A DNA stretch of 64,000 nt, from NCBI GenBank assembly GCA_023052935.1, contig CM041294.1:16994635-17058634 (forward strand), given 5' to 3'. The translations under genes were made by a program, and so were the position numbers. The first letter of the stretch is position 1; the number at the start of each line of letters is the position of its first letter. Source of the stretch: Piezodorus guildinii. Lineage: Eukaryota; Arthropoda; Insecta; Hemiptera; Pentatomidae. Of this stretch, positions 52,957 to 63,824 are shown piece after piece. The notes beneath the pieces are model-generated. The model was not told where the DNA came from. It ran no database searches and saw nothing but the letters and a program-made list of their open reading frames with translations.

Positions 52957-53088
52957 ACTTTGAAGTACTACCACTGGGTAGATTCTTTACATGTCTATTC
53001 ATGCCTGTTATTGTAATTCAGCCATTTTACTTATTGTATTTGTATATACAGTTGTAAAAAACAATAAAATATATTATAAAAAAAAAAA

Positions 53089-53102
53089 AAATATTTGTTT
53101 TA
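53089..53102. repeat. Target-site duplication of the full-length Jockey element, right
   Basis: The AAATATTTGTTTTA copy follows the A-tail and matches 48096-48109. Confidence 0.9.
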
Positions 53103-55621
53103 AATTTCTTAGAAACTCTGATTTGACATACTTAAGTGTTAAGCTAGAAATATTTTTTTTTTTTTTTATATAATTGCAGTACGTATAAAATCTATATAGG
53201 TCAGCCTTAAGTAAGCTCCGAATAAAAAAAACTAGATGTTTCAAAGTTTAAATACAGCATTTTTTCTTTTGTATTTTTAAGGTTTTTTTTTTTTCTATTT
53301 CAAACAATAAAAGTGCAGACAAGTTTCCCAATAAAGAAAAAAAATAATCCTTTAGTAATATAGAATAGATTTTTGTTTAACAGATGAGCATTTAAAAATT
53401 ATCAATATGACTGGGAAATATTCGAATATTAATTCTTTAAAATATATTTTATGATTGCCCCAGAAATAAAACATGTATTTCCAAGTACGTCACTGATTTC
53501 CTCGAAAAATTATAATGTATATTCGAGAACAGAGGCTAATGGATTTGTTTTGTTCATTGAGAATTATTGATGGTATATATTTTTCATATAATGCCTAATT
53601 GAAAAGAATTTTACAAACAAATCAAAATATAGATAGATTTAATTTCAGGCTCATTACATTTTCTGTATTAAATGCGTACATTTTCTCTAGAAAAAAATTA
53701 TGTAGATGAAATAACAATTAAACTATAGGATAGTTGAATATATTACTAAATAAATGAAAAATAAAATGAATGATTTATTTTAACTGTAATACTCATTTCC
53801 CCAGAGGGTGGCACATTGTATTATCTCATAATAAAAAAATCTCCCAAATATTTGAATTGATATTGAATATGGTGTATAGTATATAGCATTTATATTTAAG
53901 AATTAGTGTATATCACAGAATTTTAGTGAAAGGCTCTAACGAATAACTTTTTTATATCAATGGAACAATTTAGTATGATTATATCAATGTTGGATTTATT
54001 TGAGAAACTTTCATGTAATCTTCACATCTTTGATCAGCTTTGATTTGTTTATATCAAATAATTAACCGTATCATATCATTAGAAGGTATGGCATTAATAA
54101 ATATAAATTAATCGAGAAAATAGTATATTTTTTAATGAGATTGAAAAAAAAAGAAAAGAATATTATGTAAGATGTTAAGCTTGTCGTTATCCGTTGTATG
54201 TTGTTGAACCATGGTCGATATAGAGCGAGATGTAAATATACGATGTGCTACTGGAAAAGTCATTTGTGATCCAGGCACGAAGGGTCTAAAAAGGGACTGA
54301 CAGATGGACCCTGGCGAGCTTTGACGCACCACTTAGCGGGGACTGCTTCTACCTACGTGAGCTGTTCTACAAGGTACTAGCCAGCAGTCTTAGCCTCGCG
54401 CAGCTTAGGGAACATTCAGCACGGGATATTAAACTCCCTAGTTATTTCTCTCTGGGAATTTTATGCCATGTTTGTCTCAGCTTCTGTGTGTGACTAGCCA
54501 TTTACCCTGGTTTTTTTTGTTTTTTTGTGAGAATATGAAACTGAAATAGATTTACATTAAACTTAGAAATAAACTGATATAGAACTGAAAGAGATCAAAC
54601 TAACCATACTTTAGCGTGAGAAAGCGATTGCTTCATCCGCAAGGATGAATAAATGAGGTAGTCATAGTTCATAAAAACCAACGAGTTGAACAACTTAATT
54701 CATAAAAAAAAACAACATCATTTATCCAACACACTATGAAGAACTAATGAGACGTTAAGAGTGTTTATTCTGTAACATATACCCATACACATACATATAC
54801 ATACGCACACATACACACACACACTCATACATATATATAAATATCTAATTAAAACCGAGATAAATAATTTAACCACAAGATTCCAAATATTGTTCCATTA
54901 TATTAAATTATTTAAAATATTACGTTATTCAAGAAATTCAATTTACTTAAATAATATTATTTATTAATGTTGCTTAATATCTCAGCATAATGATGATTTA
55001 AGTTCTTAGTGTACGTTTTGTAGTTTATACTATAGTCAATGTGTTCTGAAATATAAATTGCCTCCAAAATTTTTCTTTTGAAATCATTGCCTTCTTTATG
55101 TACTATCATAGTATTTTCAAAGTATTTTTTGATGTTGTTTATTTATCACATGCTGAACCAAAGCAGACTTTTTTTCTTTATTCTTAACATCATTTTGGTG
55201 CTGATACACCCTATCCTTTAAGATATATAAGTTATGTAAATGATTTTCGCTTCTTTTAAAAAATTTTAGGAATATTTGTCAGGTTCAACATTAAATTTTT
55301 TTTATTTATTGTTATTTTTTCTTTATTTCCATTTCCCCCACCTAGACCATTTCTAGAATATAGAGCTTCGGTTATTGTATTTTCCACGGCATGATACCTG
55401 ATCGGCCCACTAAAATATAAATATATACCTAATATTTAGGATTTAGGAGGTCCATCTCATTGAAATGATTTCATGAAGGGGTCCGCAAAAATTTTTTGTT
55501 GGGAAAAACACAAATCTTTTGCATCATTTAATGATATCACGAGGCGAGGAAGCCTACCCTACCGTTATAACAGTTAAGTCATGCTGGTTTAGTATAGCTG
55601 AACCAGTGTGGGCGCAATGAT
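53103..55621. other. Long AT-rich spacer, no supported gene
   Basis: 2.5 kb. 54170-54490 is somewhat GC-richer and 54785-54840 holds a CATACA/CA microsatellite. I saw no protein family, tRNA or repeat match on either strand. Confidence 0.4.
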
Positions 55622-56239
55622 ATCCTTTCATGAGAATTTTGAAATTTGAAACCTGATTATGAATAATTCTTTGTAGAAAAAAATAATGTAATGATTAGAA
55701 ACATTCATGCATATAATTGAGTGAATAATCGCAGATCATATATTTTAGTGATTAGAGAATTACATTTTTACAAATACATGATTACATTTTTGGTTTATCC
55801 TTTTTAATTATGAAGTTTAGTAATTAAATAAATGTTAATCATCCTTCTTAACTTTCAATTTGAGCCTTCACTAATCTAAAAATTTTCACTTCGACAACTG
55901 TTTTTATTTGACACAAAAGTCACCGACCTAGGAAGATCCTCAGAATTCGATACCGCAATAGATTGATACATCTGTCATTTATGATTATATAGAATACATT
56001 TTTTAAGTTTAACTTTACATCTTTATTCACACCTGTCAATAATACAATAAACAATCAGTGAATCTGTTTTTAGTTAATAATCTAATTTTATTGGTACTCA
56101 ATTATTTACACTCCCTTTCCAATATTCAATAGATAATTATCAGTCATAATAAGGGAGGAAAAAAATTGCAGTCCCTGAATATAGGTTGTGTATGAAAATG
56201 ACAGCCAATTACCGCATATCCAATAAAGAAAGATATAAG

Positions 56240-56308
<69 letters not shown>

Positions 56309-56714
56309 TTTTTTTAATGTTTGATTTCAAAAAATGTATTCTCCATAAACATAAATGACAGATGAATCAATCTATTGCGTTATCGAATTCTGAGGATCTT
56401 CCTAGGTCGGTGACTTTTGTGTCAAATAAAAACAGTTGTCCAAGTGAAAAAATTTAGATTAGTGTAGGCTCAAATTAAGAGTTAAGAAGGATGATTAACA
56501 TTTATTTTTATCCCAATTACTAAACTTCATAATTAAAAAGGATAAACCAAAAATTTAAACGAAGCAGTGGTTCATTATTTTATCGAAGTGTCTCTAATCA
56601 CTAAAATATATGATCTGCGATTATTCACTCAATTCTTACCATTACATTTTTTTTTCTACAAAGGATTATTCATTATCAGGTTTCAAATTTCAAAATTCTT
56701 ATGAAAGGATATTA
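55622..56714. repeat. Large imperfect palindrome, arms ~385 bp around a ~320-bp spacer
   Basis: The left arm (55622-56006) reads ATATCCTTTCATGAGAATTT through GTTAATCATCCTTCTTAACTT and GTCACCGACCTAGGAAGATC to AATACATTTTTT. The right arm (56327-56714) is its inverse, ending TTCTTATGAAAGGATAT. The arms are mostly identical, with a few gaps (for example ATAATTGAGTGAATAATCGC, where flanking bases differ). The spacer contains a (TA)n run (56235-56297). No transposase. It could be a foldback-type element or an inverted duplication. Confidence 0.8.
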
Positions 56715-57059
56715 TTCATATTGACTCTGGGTGTCCTTATGTGTTCGGTAAATCTAGCTGGAGAACGGTTAATTGTATAAAACTGAAATTTCATACATTA
56801 TTAGTGTGTACATCAAAGGGATTATAGCAGCTTTTTGAATCAGAATAGTAACTTCATACGATACCTTTGATATATGTGGCAACTAAATAGATTATATGCT
56901 TTAAGGAAGATCATAAGTTCTAAGTGTTTAATAAGATCACATTGTGAGTGGTTGTTGTAACAGTGTGGATCAAATATGTTGTAATTTTTGTTATTATTTA
57001 ATTAAGTGCATTTTTGAATTAGTACTTGGTCTGATTCAATAATTAAGGATAAGTAATAT

Positions 57060-57320
57060 AAAACAACCTTTAGAACCTTTTTACGATTTGTCAAAAACAC
57101 CTCTACGGATTTTAAATAAACACGTAACATCTCTGTAAAATGTAATGGGATTTAAGATCATGTAGGTTGAATTCTGATTGAAACAGTTTGAAATGATTTA
57201 AATGATAATATTTAATTTGTATACCTCTAAAAGTAGCTTTAGATTTTGTAGGTTCGATAAAAATAACCACTACATCTTCTTAGCATTAATAAAAAATAAA
57301 TAAATTTTCAAGTGGAAATA
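57060..57320 (+). repeat. Repeat X, copy 7, strongly diverged
   Basis: CGATTTGTCAAAAACACCTC, AGATCATGTAGGTTGAATTC, TGATTGAAACAGT and TTTAGATTTTGTAGGTTCGA follow the order of repeat X, but with many changes. Both terminal blocks are missing. Confidence 0.5.
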
Positions 57321-57923
57321 ATTTGATAAGTATGATTGGTAGTTTAATATGTTTTTTGGCAAATTTTAATGTCGACTTTGTAAAATTGATCTACCGTATT
57401 ATTTCAATCAGTAGTTTATTTTATTTTTTTATTGCAGAGAATAGGACTTTCCAGAAGTGATTTATTATTACCGTAATAGTTTAGAATATGAACGGTGATT
57501 TTGAGCGGGAAATAGGAGCATTTTTCTCCAATTTCGAAAGAGAGAGGGGGGAATGGGGTTTTAGGACTCACTAGCGGACGGGCTTTACTCGGAATGAGGC
57601 TCATTTCTCCGCTGACATCGGTAGTTGAGATACTTTACCACCCTTTATAGCCCCCAGGTTTCAGGTGAATTGTAGTTTTTGTCAAAGCTATCGTACACCA
57701 CAGGATAGCGTCTCATATTTTAAAAGAATTATTTATGAACTCATTCATATGGTTAGAAAGAGTCTTTACGGTAGTGAAATATATCGAATTATTTAGGTCC
57801 AAAAACGATAGAAATAAACTGATAATTAATTTAGGATTGTTTAATATCCAATGCTTTTTAATGTTTTAGGCGTTTCATACGAATCCTTTTTGAAGGATCC
57901 TTGTGCCAAGTAAAATATAAAAG
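57321..57923. other. Spacer without supported gene
   Basis: The minus-strand frame 57416-57604 has no recognisable features. No repeat match. Confidence 0.35.
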
Positions 57924-57925
57924 TA

Positions 57926-58683
57926 TTGGGTTGTTTCACATGAAATGTCCGTTTTTATAGTTTCTGAACAGTTGCTAAAGCTCTACCTTTTTATTATAAA
58001 CATTAGCTTCCCAATCAATTACCCACTTTTTAGTATACCTCCAAATATGAATTTGGAAAAAACGCGATTTTCGAGTAGTATTTTTGTACGAGTTTAAACT
58101 CGGCCATTCAGCAGCTGAGGCCGCTAGAAATATTCGCAAGGCGTTTGGGGAAGAGAGTGTTAATGAACGGACCATTCATCGTTGGTTTGCTAAGTTTTCA
58201 GCTCGGGAATACTTGCCCCGAGGAAGACCTCCGTAATAGACAACGATGTCCTCAAACATACAGTAGAAGGAAACCCATACCAAACAGTTAAAGGACTCTC
58301 AGCACAACTAAATGCAAGTGCATCTACCGTTTCAAGACATTTAAAGTGTACTGGGAAAGTAAAAAAGCTCGATACATGGGTACCTCATGATCTCACTGAG
58401 CGGAAGCAAGACCCATTATTATCATCTGCTCAGGAATTTAACCAACTTCGTCAAAGGAAAACTTTTTGAAAATGATGATCAAGTGAAAAAGTGCGTTTCC
58501 AGATTTTGTTTCACTTCAAAGCTCAGCGTTTTCAGTTCGGGGATAAAAAAGTTGGTGTCACGTTGGGAAAAATGTGTAGAAAAAGAAGGTAAATACTCCG
58601 AATCAAATTACCTTGTTTTCACATCGTATTTTAAATAAAAATCCTTTACCTTGAAAACGGACATTTCATGTGATACAACCCAA
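57926..58683 (+). mobile_element. mariner-family deletion derivative, copy b3, shortest
   Basis: Complete ends TTGGGTTGTTTCACATGAAA and, inverted, ACAACCCAA have TA on each side (57924-57925; 58684-58685). The length is 758 bp. Two more losses than b1/b2 are visible: ~60 bp of 5' UTR near 57968, and a larger coding deletion near 58414, where AAGCAAGACCC joins ATTATTATCATCTGCTCAGG, removing the YSPDLSPTD block. Confidence 0.9.
58046..58610 (+). pseudogene. mariner transposase pseudogene (b3)
   Basis: It begins MNLEKTRDFR-like with a one-base insertion, then the helix-turn-helix (EFKLGHSAAEAARNI; TIHRWFAKF), VIDNDVLKHTVE and TVSRHLKC in shifting frames, and NFVKGKLFENDDQVK and SGIKKLVSRWEKCVEKEGKY at the end. 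All three catalytic Asp blocks are absent, so only the DNA-binding half and the extreme C-terminus remain. Confidence 0.8.
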
Positions 58684-58685
58684 TA

Positions 58686-59052
58686 GTTGATGGAATTAGC
58701 CAAATACCGAAGTGTCACTAACCCTTGAAAAAATTATCGAGGTTGAAATAAAATAAGTAAATGTGTTACTTGTTACATCACTTTGACGGAAGTCCGAAAA
58801 ACAGAAACATATTTTATATTTAATATATGATAGTCGATGTTTTTTCAGATTGATATGTTGGTGACTCCCATAATCAGTTTTCTTTACAAAGGACATTTCC
58901 ACGTCCTCTTTAGCATTAGAAAATATATGTGTGTTCTTCTCAATTTTTCGCAGAAACTTCTTTAACATGATGAAGAAAGTCTAAATATATATATTTAGCC
59001 TCGTCGTGCAAGGTTAAATGTAAAAAACAATAGTTTCTTGGAATTTAATTTA
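58686..59052. other. Spacer without supported gene
   Basis: AT-rich. No repeat match found. Confidence 0.4.
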
Positions 59053-59066
59053 GTGAATACAAATTT
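59053..59066. repeat. Target-site duplication of antisense Jockey copy, left
   Basis: GTGAATACAAATTT here equals 59842-59855. Confidence 0.88.
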
Positions 59067-59841
59067 TTATTCTTTTTTTTTTTTATTAATTGATATTTAC
59101 AACTGTATATGAAAAAATACAAGTAAATGTGAAAAAAAAGTAACAATTGGCTTGAAAAGTCTTGTGAAGTAGCTACCCAGCGGTAGGACTTCAATGTTTA
59201 TCTCATTAGCAGGTCTCGAGGCCACCGTCTTTTCAGGCACCTCCGAGGATTATCAGGAATAGATGGAGATGAGAGGATACGGACAAGCGGGTTTGAGTGG
59301 GCTGGTAGTTGGGAATTAAAGGAGGTATATCTAGTTCTGGCTAAGTCCGCAACGAACGGAATATTCAGGTCTTTGTGGATAGTTTTATTAGTGACAAAAT
59401 ACGGAGCATTTAGGATCTTTCGGAGGATTTCGGATTGCAAGGATTGGATGCGGGAGGAATTTCATGGCTTGGTGGATCCCCATAGCTCAATACTATATGT
59501 CCAAATAGGTCTAATAATGGCTATATAAATTAGTTTTTGGTAGTAGATAGGAAGCTTTGAACATTTGTCAAGTAAGTGTTGTAACAATCGGTATCTGCGT
59601 GCAGTTTCTTGTCTTTTCATTCTGGTGTGAGGATTCCAAGTTAGACGTTTGTCAAGGTGGAGTCCTAGGTAGCGGATCTGTTCAACAGGGATTAGTGGGA
59701 TGTTACTAAAGGATACAGTGGGACAGGAAGTCATAGGTTTGCGACGAAGGGTAAACGTGATTTGATGGGATTTGTTAGGATTTTTAATTCTCCATTTCTG
59801 ACACCACTCTTCAATGGTGTCGATGTGTGACTGAAGGTTTT
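59067..59841 (-). pseudogene. Jockey-clade LINE, antisense 5'-truncated copy with TSD
   Basis: A T-run (59071-59084) is followed by the reverse 3' UTR and the ORF2 C-terminal region: SLQSHIDTIEEWCQKWRIK, QITFTLRRKPMTSCPT, IRYLGLHLDKRLTWNPHTRM and the RWPRDLLMR end. It is broken into two frames near 59450 (a GAATTTCATGG change) and by one missing codon unit in KNPNKS. Exact 14-bp duplications flank it. All catalytic RT motifs lie upstream of the truncation point. Confidence 0.9.
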
Positions 59842-60177
59842 GTGAATACAAATTTAAAAAAGACAATAACCAAAGAAACAAAAGTCATACATATTTAGAC
59901 AGAAATGGAGTAATAAACATGAAACTTACATAAAATAAGACCTCAACTTAAAACGAAAAGTCTATTAGGCAGACCTACGATAATACACCGTTCTGAGCGT
60001 GTCGCTACTTATATATTTATTGTTGTTATTCTTGGACTATAATGAAGCCAAGCAAATTGGACTTAACATTTTCACTATATGTTATTATTAGGGGACGAAA
60101 TGATCCAGAATTTAAGATATTTTTCATTCACACTATTTATAAATTATTGTGGATGTAATTAGTTGACCGTTCAGAAT

Positions 60178-60400
60178 TACTGGAAGGAATTAGTCCGGGT
60201 GGCGGTCATTAAATGAAACAACTAAATAGTTTTAACTATTGTTTGCCAACGTTTCGACCCCCTTTGTGGGCCATCATCAGGGCGCATGGTGGGAGAATGG
60301 AAACCCACAAAGGGGGTCGAAACGTTGGCAAACAATAAATAGTTGAAACTATTTAGTTGTTTCATTTAATGACCGTCACCCGGACTAATTCCTTCCAGTA
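60178..60400. repeat. Palindrome (~95-bp arms, 33-bp spacer) with hammerhead-like motif
   Basis: The left arm (60178-60270, TACTGGAAGGAATTAGTCCG onwards) and the right arm (60304-60400) are inverted copies with few differences. The minus strand of the left half reads CCCTGATGATGGCCC, loop, GGGGGTCGAAACGTTGG: CUGAUGA, a 5-bp stem (GGCCC/GGGTC) and GAAA as in a hammerhead core, with one extra base before the stem. The right arm keeps the GAAACGTTGG part but lacks CUGAUGA. It may be a head-to-head fragment of a Penelope-like terminus. Confidence 0.75.
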
Positions 60401-61544
60401 TTTATAAATTAAGTTTCCTGCGGGTTTCAAGGTACTGTCAATGAATTAACAACTGTGTTTAGGCTACGTTTTGAGAATTTATTGTTTTCATACACATGCC
60501 CTAACAGTGAAAAAACAATTGAGTGTTAAAATTTGTACCAACCAGTACAACCCACCCCGACGGCTTTTGAGGCGGTGGCAGAGAGTAACCTTGATTTAAC
60601 CTACTTTCGGAAGTTATCATATTTGCTTATTGCAATTTTTTTTGCAGATGGCAAATAGCAATGGAGAACAAACAAAAAACAATTCTAAATAAAATTTGCA
60701 TACAATAATTAGTAGATGACATTACAAGCAAAGAAGACATTTTTGGATTAGTGAATTCAAATTGAAGGATATATAGTCGTTAAATATCTATCCTCATTGG
60801 AATTTACATTTATTCTAACATTAATATTACATATAAAAGAAATTATCACAACTTTTCCTACCAATATAGTGTGTTATCCATGCGTTTTATTCACTGAACC
60901 ATTTTACATGGAATCTGGCAGAAATTCTTTAGTTAATCTCCTCCGTCCTGAGGATATTTCAACTTATACTAAATAAAACTACAACTGGTTCAGTTCATAT
61001 AATTTTATCCAAAACAAATTCGTGTCTCCCATATTATAGTGGCAAGCAGTAAAATCACCTAGTTAAATATAAATTCGACAAACCAAATGATTATTTTCTG
61101 AATACTTAAGCTTTATGAACTGAATAATACAATACAATAAGTTATGTTGTATAAAGATATTCCTAAAAAAAATGTTGACTGATAAGTATGTTAAAAATAT
61201 CAAGGTTTATTTTTTTCTTTAGTAGTATATTCTTATATACGTAATATGAAATAATTAAAATATTATTTATGGTTCATAAGTTTAAGTGATAATTCAGATA
61301 ATGCTAGCGACTAGACTTCAAAGCCTGGGTCGTACTTAGGCTGGTATAACTGGGTTAAATTCGTGTCAGTGGTGGGCAGCACTAACTGTGTTTGATGTTT
61401 ACCAAGGACGAATTAGGTCTCTTTGTAGTAGGCATTCTCGAACTAAGTGAGTTAGTAGTAGGGAAGTAGGCTCTGGTATCGAGGGCGCTAGGGTCAATGA
61501 GTCTAAGATGTAGTGTAAGGTGGGTAACAAAATAAAATTAAATA
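60401..61544. other. Spacer without supported gene
   Basis: AT-rich, with a less AT-rich part at 61300-61530. No open frame or repeat match. Confidence 0.35.
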
Positions 61545-61554
61545 AATATATTTT

Positions 61555-62422
61555 TTTTATGTTTTAAATTTTTTTTTTATTGAAATTTATAACTGTACAA
61601 AAAATATATCAAGTAAATATGCTGTAATGTAATGACACATGAAATGAACATGAAGAGAAACTGCCCATTGGCAGCACTCTTTGGTAGTGAGTCTAAACAA
61701 GAAGGTCTCGAGGCCATCTTCTTTTCAGATACCTCGGAGGATTATCAGGAATGGAAGAGGAAGCAAGGATTGCAACTAAAGGATTAGAGTGGGAGTGGAG
61801 TTTTTCATGGAAGGTGTGATACCTGGTACGGGCCAAATCAGCAACATATGGAACATTAAGATTAAGAACAGGAGTAGCCGAAATCGTCGTGCAGTTTCTT
61901 GTCTCTTCAGTCTTGTATGCGGATTCCATGTAAGTCGTTTGTCAAGCAAGAGTCCTAAATATCGGATCTGTTCAACCGGGACAAGCGGAATATCATTAAA
62001 GGACACTGTAGGGCAGGATGTCATAGGTTTTCGACGAAGGGTAAAATTAATTTGTTGGGATTTATTAGAATTGATTTTAATTCTCCAATTCTGACACCAT
62101 ACCTCAAGGTCTCTGATGTGGGAGATTGGAGAGTTTGAGAAGCAATTTTAGGTTCGTTATTAACCGATAACACGCAAGTGTCATCGGCATAGGTAGAAAG
62201 GAATGGGTTGGGATGGGTTGGGATATCAGCTGTATAGACTGTGTAAAGAATGGGTCCTAGGATACTACCTTGAGGAACCCAGCAGAATGGGTGAAGAGAG
62301 ATGAATAGGAACTATTGTGGTTTATTTTGAAGGATCTTTCAGAGAGGTAAGACTGGATAATTGGGAAGTATGTAGGAGGAAGGAATTTACGGAGTTTGTA
62401 CAACAGTCCCGGGTGCCAGACT
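61555..62422 (-). pseudogene. Jockey-clade LINE, antisense copy with internal deletion
   Basis: A T-run (61569-61579) and reverse 3' UTR lead into the complement of RRWPRDLLV and LNVPYVADLARTRYH. A deletion near 61865 then joins this to RFRRLKRQE-type sequence (ACATTAAGATTAAGAACAGG). YADD sequence (GTCATCGGCATAGG) and motif B (CTACCTTGAGGAACCC) are present further right, and the copy ends at TCCCGGGTGCCA in motif A. AATATATTTT at 61545-61554 and 62423-62432 is a candidate 10-bp target duplication. Confidence 0.85.
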
Positions 62423-62432
62423 AATATATTTT

Positions 62433-63239
62433 AAAATTAAAACAGTGGAGGAACTTAAAGTATACTATAAATAGAGGTGAATAAAAAATAAATGTGATGG
62501 ATCAGAATCAATTTTAGAAATATTCTAGTGCTAAAAAACACAAAAACATATAACTATTCTTGTTTCTCGCAATAGAGACTTTCTCATTTATGAATAGTCA
62601 CTTATGGAGATAGTCGAATACTCAAATTAAAAGTATGGAGTTATTTTACTAAAGTACTAAGACAGTATAGCCAGTATATAAAACATTGATAAAATTGTTT
62701 TTGGAATAATTCAAAAGGAATACATTTCCTGTAGTATCATAAGTACCCATTTAAAAAGTTGTTGAATTTCAAAGAATATTAAAAAAAAAAAAAAATGATC
62801 TTAATCCGGCAGTAATAAGTTTTTCAACATATAAACAATACACTGAAGCATATTGAATTTCATATGTTTTTTTTTTTGTACAGATACCCTTGGAAAAATA
62901 TTTAAAGTTTATTTGATTTTGAAAATTATATTAAGCGGCTAATGACCTTTTCACTATTATAACTCAGAAGAACTTAGTTCTAGAACCAACCCTACGAGAA
63001 ATCGTGTTTTCTTAAATTTTCAGCCACGAATGGGATTAATTATAGCGAAGTTATATGTCATATTGCTTCTACTACGGTAAACGTATACCTATATACATAG
63101 GTCATTCGACAAAAATGAAATATTTGCTAGCAGTGACGTGGGTAACAGCTATTATTATTAAAACTGGAAAAAATGGGCTTGAAATTTTTCTAAAAGTTTC
63201 GTATTTTTGTTTTCTTTTTCATCACTTTATTCAACTCAC
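62433..63239. other. Spacer without supported gene
   Basis: AT-rich with an A-run near 62780. No gene seen. Confidence 0.4.
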
Positions 63240-63602
63240 CTACCTATGACATCGCCAGTTTATCAGCGCCGCAGGAGAAGGAACAATGCGAGGTCTTCTT
63301 GAGGTAGATTTCCATTGGAAGAGGCCCCATTGTATAGGGCCATCCGTCAGCCTCCGCCCGCGCTCGATAATTTTATCAAGGCTGCCGCGGGTGTTATGAG
63401 CCCTGGAGAACATCCATCAAAGGGCTGACAATGCTGGAGGAGGCAGCTCCTTCGCAGCTAACGTATGTGCTTCGGTTCTCTTGTCTTGAAGGACTTGGAG
63501 GTGATGCATGGCGTCTTCTCGCGTGTCTTCTGAGGGCTGTTGGTCTTCGATCGCTCCACTTCTGATGGAAGGAGGATCTGGCACTTGAAAGTCATAACTC
63601 AT
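63240..63602 (-). other. GC-richer block with short minus-strand frame
   Basis: Composition is clearly unlike the surroundings. A 61-codon minus-strand frame (63602-63417, MSYDFQVPDPPSIRSGAIED onwards) is acidic and Pro-rich. I recognise no family. It may be part of an element 5' region or a gene remnant. A hairpin-GAAA motif lies just to its right. Confidence 0.25.
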
Positions 63603-63744
63603 TCCTCTGAAAGCTAAGCTTTTCAGGTCCTACAACAGTCCAATAATTAAGCTCGAAGTTGCTGACTAGAAAAAGCGAGACACTGTAACATATTTTTTTG
63701 TCCATCTTAATCATTATTATTATTAAAATGTTAAAAAAAAAATT

Positions 63745-63790
63745 TAGTCTTGAAAATGGGGAAAAAGCCCCGAAAAGTTGACTACTACAT
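63745..63790 (+). other. Hairpin-plus-GAAA motif, CTTGAAAATGGGG type
   Basis: GTCTTGAAAATGGGGAAAAAG is followed by CCCCGAAAAGTTG: a clean GGGG/CCCC hairpin then GAAA. It shares layout with 28545-28585 (inverted) and 16655-16715. Confidence 0.4.
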
Positions 63791-63824
63791 ATGAAAATTT
63801 GTGTAACAATGAAAATAAAAAAGA

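Larger units (their letters stand above)
48110..53088 (+). mobile_element. Full-length Jockey-clade LINE, both ORFs intact
   Basis: An ~4.98-kb element with a ~500-bp 5' UTR, ORF1 (48611-50260), ORF2 (50257-52956), a ~130-bp 3' UTR with AATAAA near 53062, and an A-tail. Exact flanking duplications mark a target-primed insertion that reached full length, uncommon because most LINE copies are 5'-truncated. Neither ORF has a stop or frameshift, so it may be active. Eight partial relatives lie in this window at 3883, 21037, 25071, 26205, 38901, 44122, 59067 and 61555. The Jockey assignment rests on the ORF1 zinc knuckles and the ORF2 terminal RRLKRRWPRDL block. Confidence 0.93.
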
